Positions 6,058 through 6,728 of a stretch of 6,728 bases of DNA are shown here, in pieces. Each line of letters opens with the position of its first letter. Within the stretch, counting starts at the first letter, position 1. Where the stretch lies: NCBI GenBank assembly GCA_934525735.1, contig CAKSZM010000082.1, forward strand, positions 1-6,728. The letters run 5' to 3'. The DNA comes from an uncultured Faecalibacterium sp. GTDB taxonomy: Bacteria; Bacillota; Clostridia; Oscillospirales; Ruminococcaceae. Made by a program: the position numbers and the translations under genes. The notes beneath the pieces are model-generated. The model did no database searches. It saw nothing but the letters and a program-made list of their open reading frames with translations, and was not told the origin of the DNA.

Positions 6058-6728
6058 ATGCAGATCTTCAACACCCTGACCCGCCAGAAGGAAGAGTTCG
6101 TGCCGCAGGTGCCCGGTGAATACCGCATCTATGTCTGCGGCCCCACCGTTTACAACTATATCCACATCGGCAACGCCCGCCCGCTGATCGTGTTCGATAC
6201 CCTGCGCCGCTATCTGGAATACCGCGGCAACAAGGTGATCTATGTCTCCAACATCACCGATATCGACGACAAGCTCATCAAGAAGGGGCAGGAAGAGGGC
6301 ACTTCCATGAAGGAAGTGGCACAGCGCTTTGAGGCCGAGTACCTCAAGGACGCCGCCGGGCTCAACTGCAAAAAGCCCACCGTGCAGCCCCGCGCCACCG
6401 AGCACATCCAGCAGATCCTGGACATCGTCAAGGATCTGATCGACTCCGGCCACGCCTATGTTGCCAAGAACGGCGACGTGTATTTCCGCGTCAAGAGCGA
6501 CCCCGGCTACGGCAAGCTGAGCCACCTGAAGCTGGACGATCTGGAGAGCGGCAACCGTGAGCTGCGCAGCCAGATGGACGATGACCTGAAGGAAGACCCC
6601 GCCGACTTTGCCGTGTGGAAGGCCGCCAAGCCCGGCGAGCCTGCATGGGAAAGCCCCTACGGCATGGGCCGCCCGGGCTGGCACATCGAGTGCAGCGCCA
6701 TGAGCCGCACCCATCTGGGCAAGACCAT
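6058..6728 (+). CDS. cysS: Cysteinyl-tRNA synthetase (class I), 3'-truncated by the window edge
   Basis: The enzyme attaches cysteine to tRNA-Cys in the cytoplasm. The reading frame is open from the ATG at 6058 to the window end (223 codons, about half of the usual 460-480 residues). The start is set by AAGGAGA at 6044-6050, 7 nt upstream, and by an N-terminus MQIFNTLTRQKE that matches CysRS. The class I signature is HIGN at residues 36-39 (HIGNARP), the common Firmicute form of HIGH. Zinc ligands visible are Cys27 (YVCGPTVYN) and Cys212 (GWHIECSAM); the remaining His/Glu ligands and the KMSKS loop lie beyond the window. SNITDIDDKLIKK, RATEHI and DFAVWKAAKPGEPAW are further family blocks. The gene is controlled by the T-box leader directly upstream, so low charging of tRNA-Cys raises its own synthetase. 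Whether cysE or other cysteine genes follow in the operon cannot be seen. Confidence 0.97.
   Translation, partial: MQIFNTLTRQKEEFVPQVPGEYRIYVCGPTVYNYIHIGNARPLIVFDTLRRYLEYRGNKVIYVSNITDIDDKLIKKGQEEGTSMKEVAQRFEAEYLKDAAGLNCKKPTVQPRATEHIQQILDIVKDLIDSGHAYVAKNGDVYFRVKSDPGYGKLSHLKLDDLESGNRELRSQMDDDLKEDPADFAVWKAAKPGEPAWESPYGMGRPGWHIECSAMSRTHLGKT

Noticed and set aside
4383..6128. A 581-codon open frame on the minus strand spanning the repeat gene and the T-box region.
   Set aside because: It lies antisense to a strongly supported surface gene and to the T-box leader. Its translation is low-complexity Gly/Ala/Val/Arg. Long antisense frames are expected in GC-rich repeats with few stop codons.
5923..6714. 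A 263-codon minus-strand open frame opposite cysS.
   Set aside because: It is antisense to clearly conserved CysRS motifs and covers the T-box terminator; its hydrophobic LQVVQLQVAQ-type text is an artefact of reverse reading.

Overview
The window reads as chromosomal DNA of a high-GC, strictly anaerobic gut Firmicute. The combination of a glycyl-radical pyruvate formate-lyase operon, a T-box leader, strong sigma-A promoters and an LPKTG surface protein rich in glycine repeats fits the Oscillospiraceae/Ruminococcaceae (Faecalibacterium, Subdoligranulum, Gemmiger type). That placement is inference from gene style and composition, not from a marker gene. All genes lie on the + strand.

Region 1 (1-2900) is the end of a fermentation operon. 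It holds pflB (pyruvate formate-lyase, 5' end outside the window) and pflA (its radical-SAM activase), whose start overlaps the pflB stop. A near-ideal intrinsic terminator with a perfect 15-bp stem and a UNCG-type loop closes the operon. PflA installs the glycyl radical on PflB, which then splits pyruvate + CoA into acetyl-CoA + formate.

Region 2 (2901-5715) is a monocistronic surface-protein gene. A textbook promoter (TTGACG-17-TATAAT) starts a leader of about 120 nt that carries inverted TTGACG half-sites and a 14-bp hairpin. The gene encodes a 796-residue secreted protein: signal peptide, a beta-rich N-terminal part resembling Cthe_2159-type carbohydrate-binding beta-helix proteins, about twelve glycine-rich repeats (AGIGGG / ITISGG), a small module with a Cys pair, a Pro/Thr linker and an LPKTG sortase signal. 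A long GC-rich hairpin follows the gene. This is the least understood part of the window.

Region 3 (5721-6728) starts with a second textbook promoter (TTGACT-17-TATAAT). It drives a leader of about 300 nt that is a cysteine-type T-box riboswitch in front of cysS (cysteinyl-tRNA synthetase, 3' end outside the window). Two parts of the leader agree on tRNA-Cys: a UGC specifier and UGGA in the T-box. The antiterminator and terminator share the same strand. An extra 5' hairpin and a downstream copy complementary to the T-box arms are less usual.

Apart from these points the window is ordinary. I see no mobile element, CRISPR array, tRNA or rRNA gene, and no convincing gene on the minus strand.
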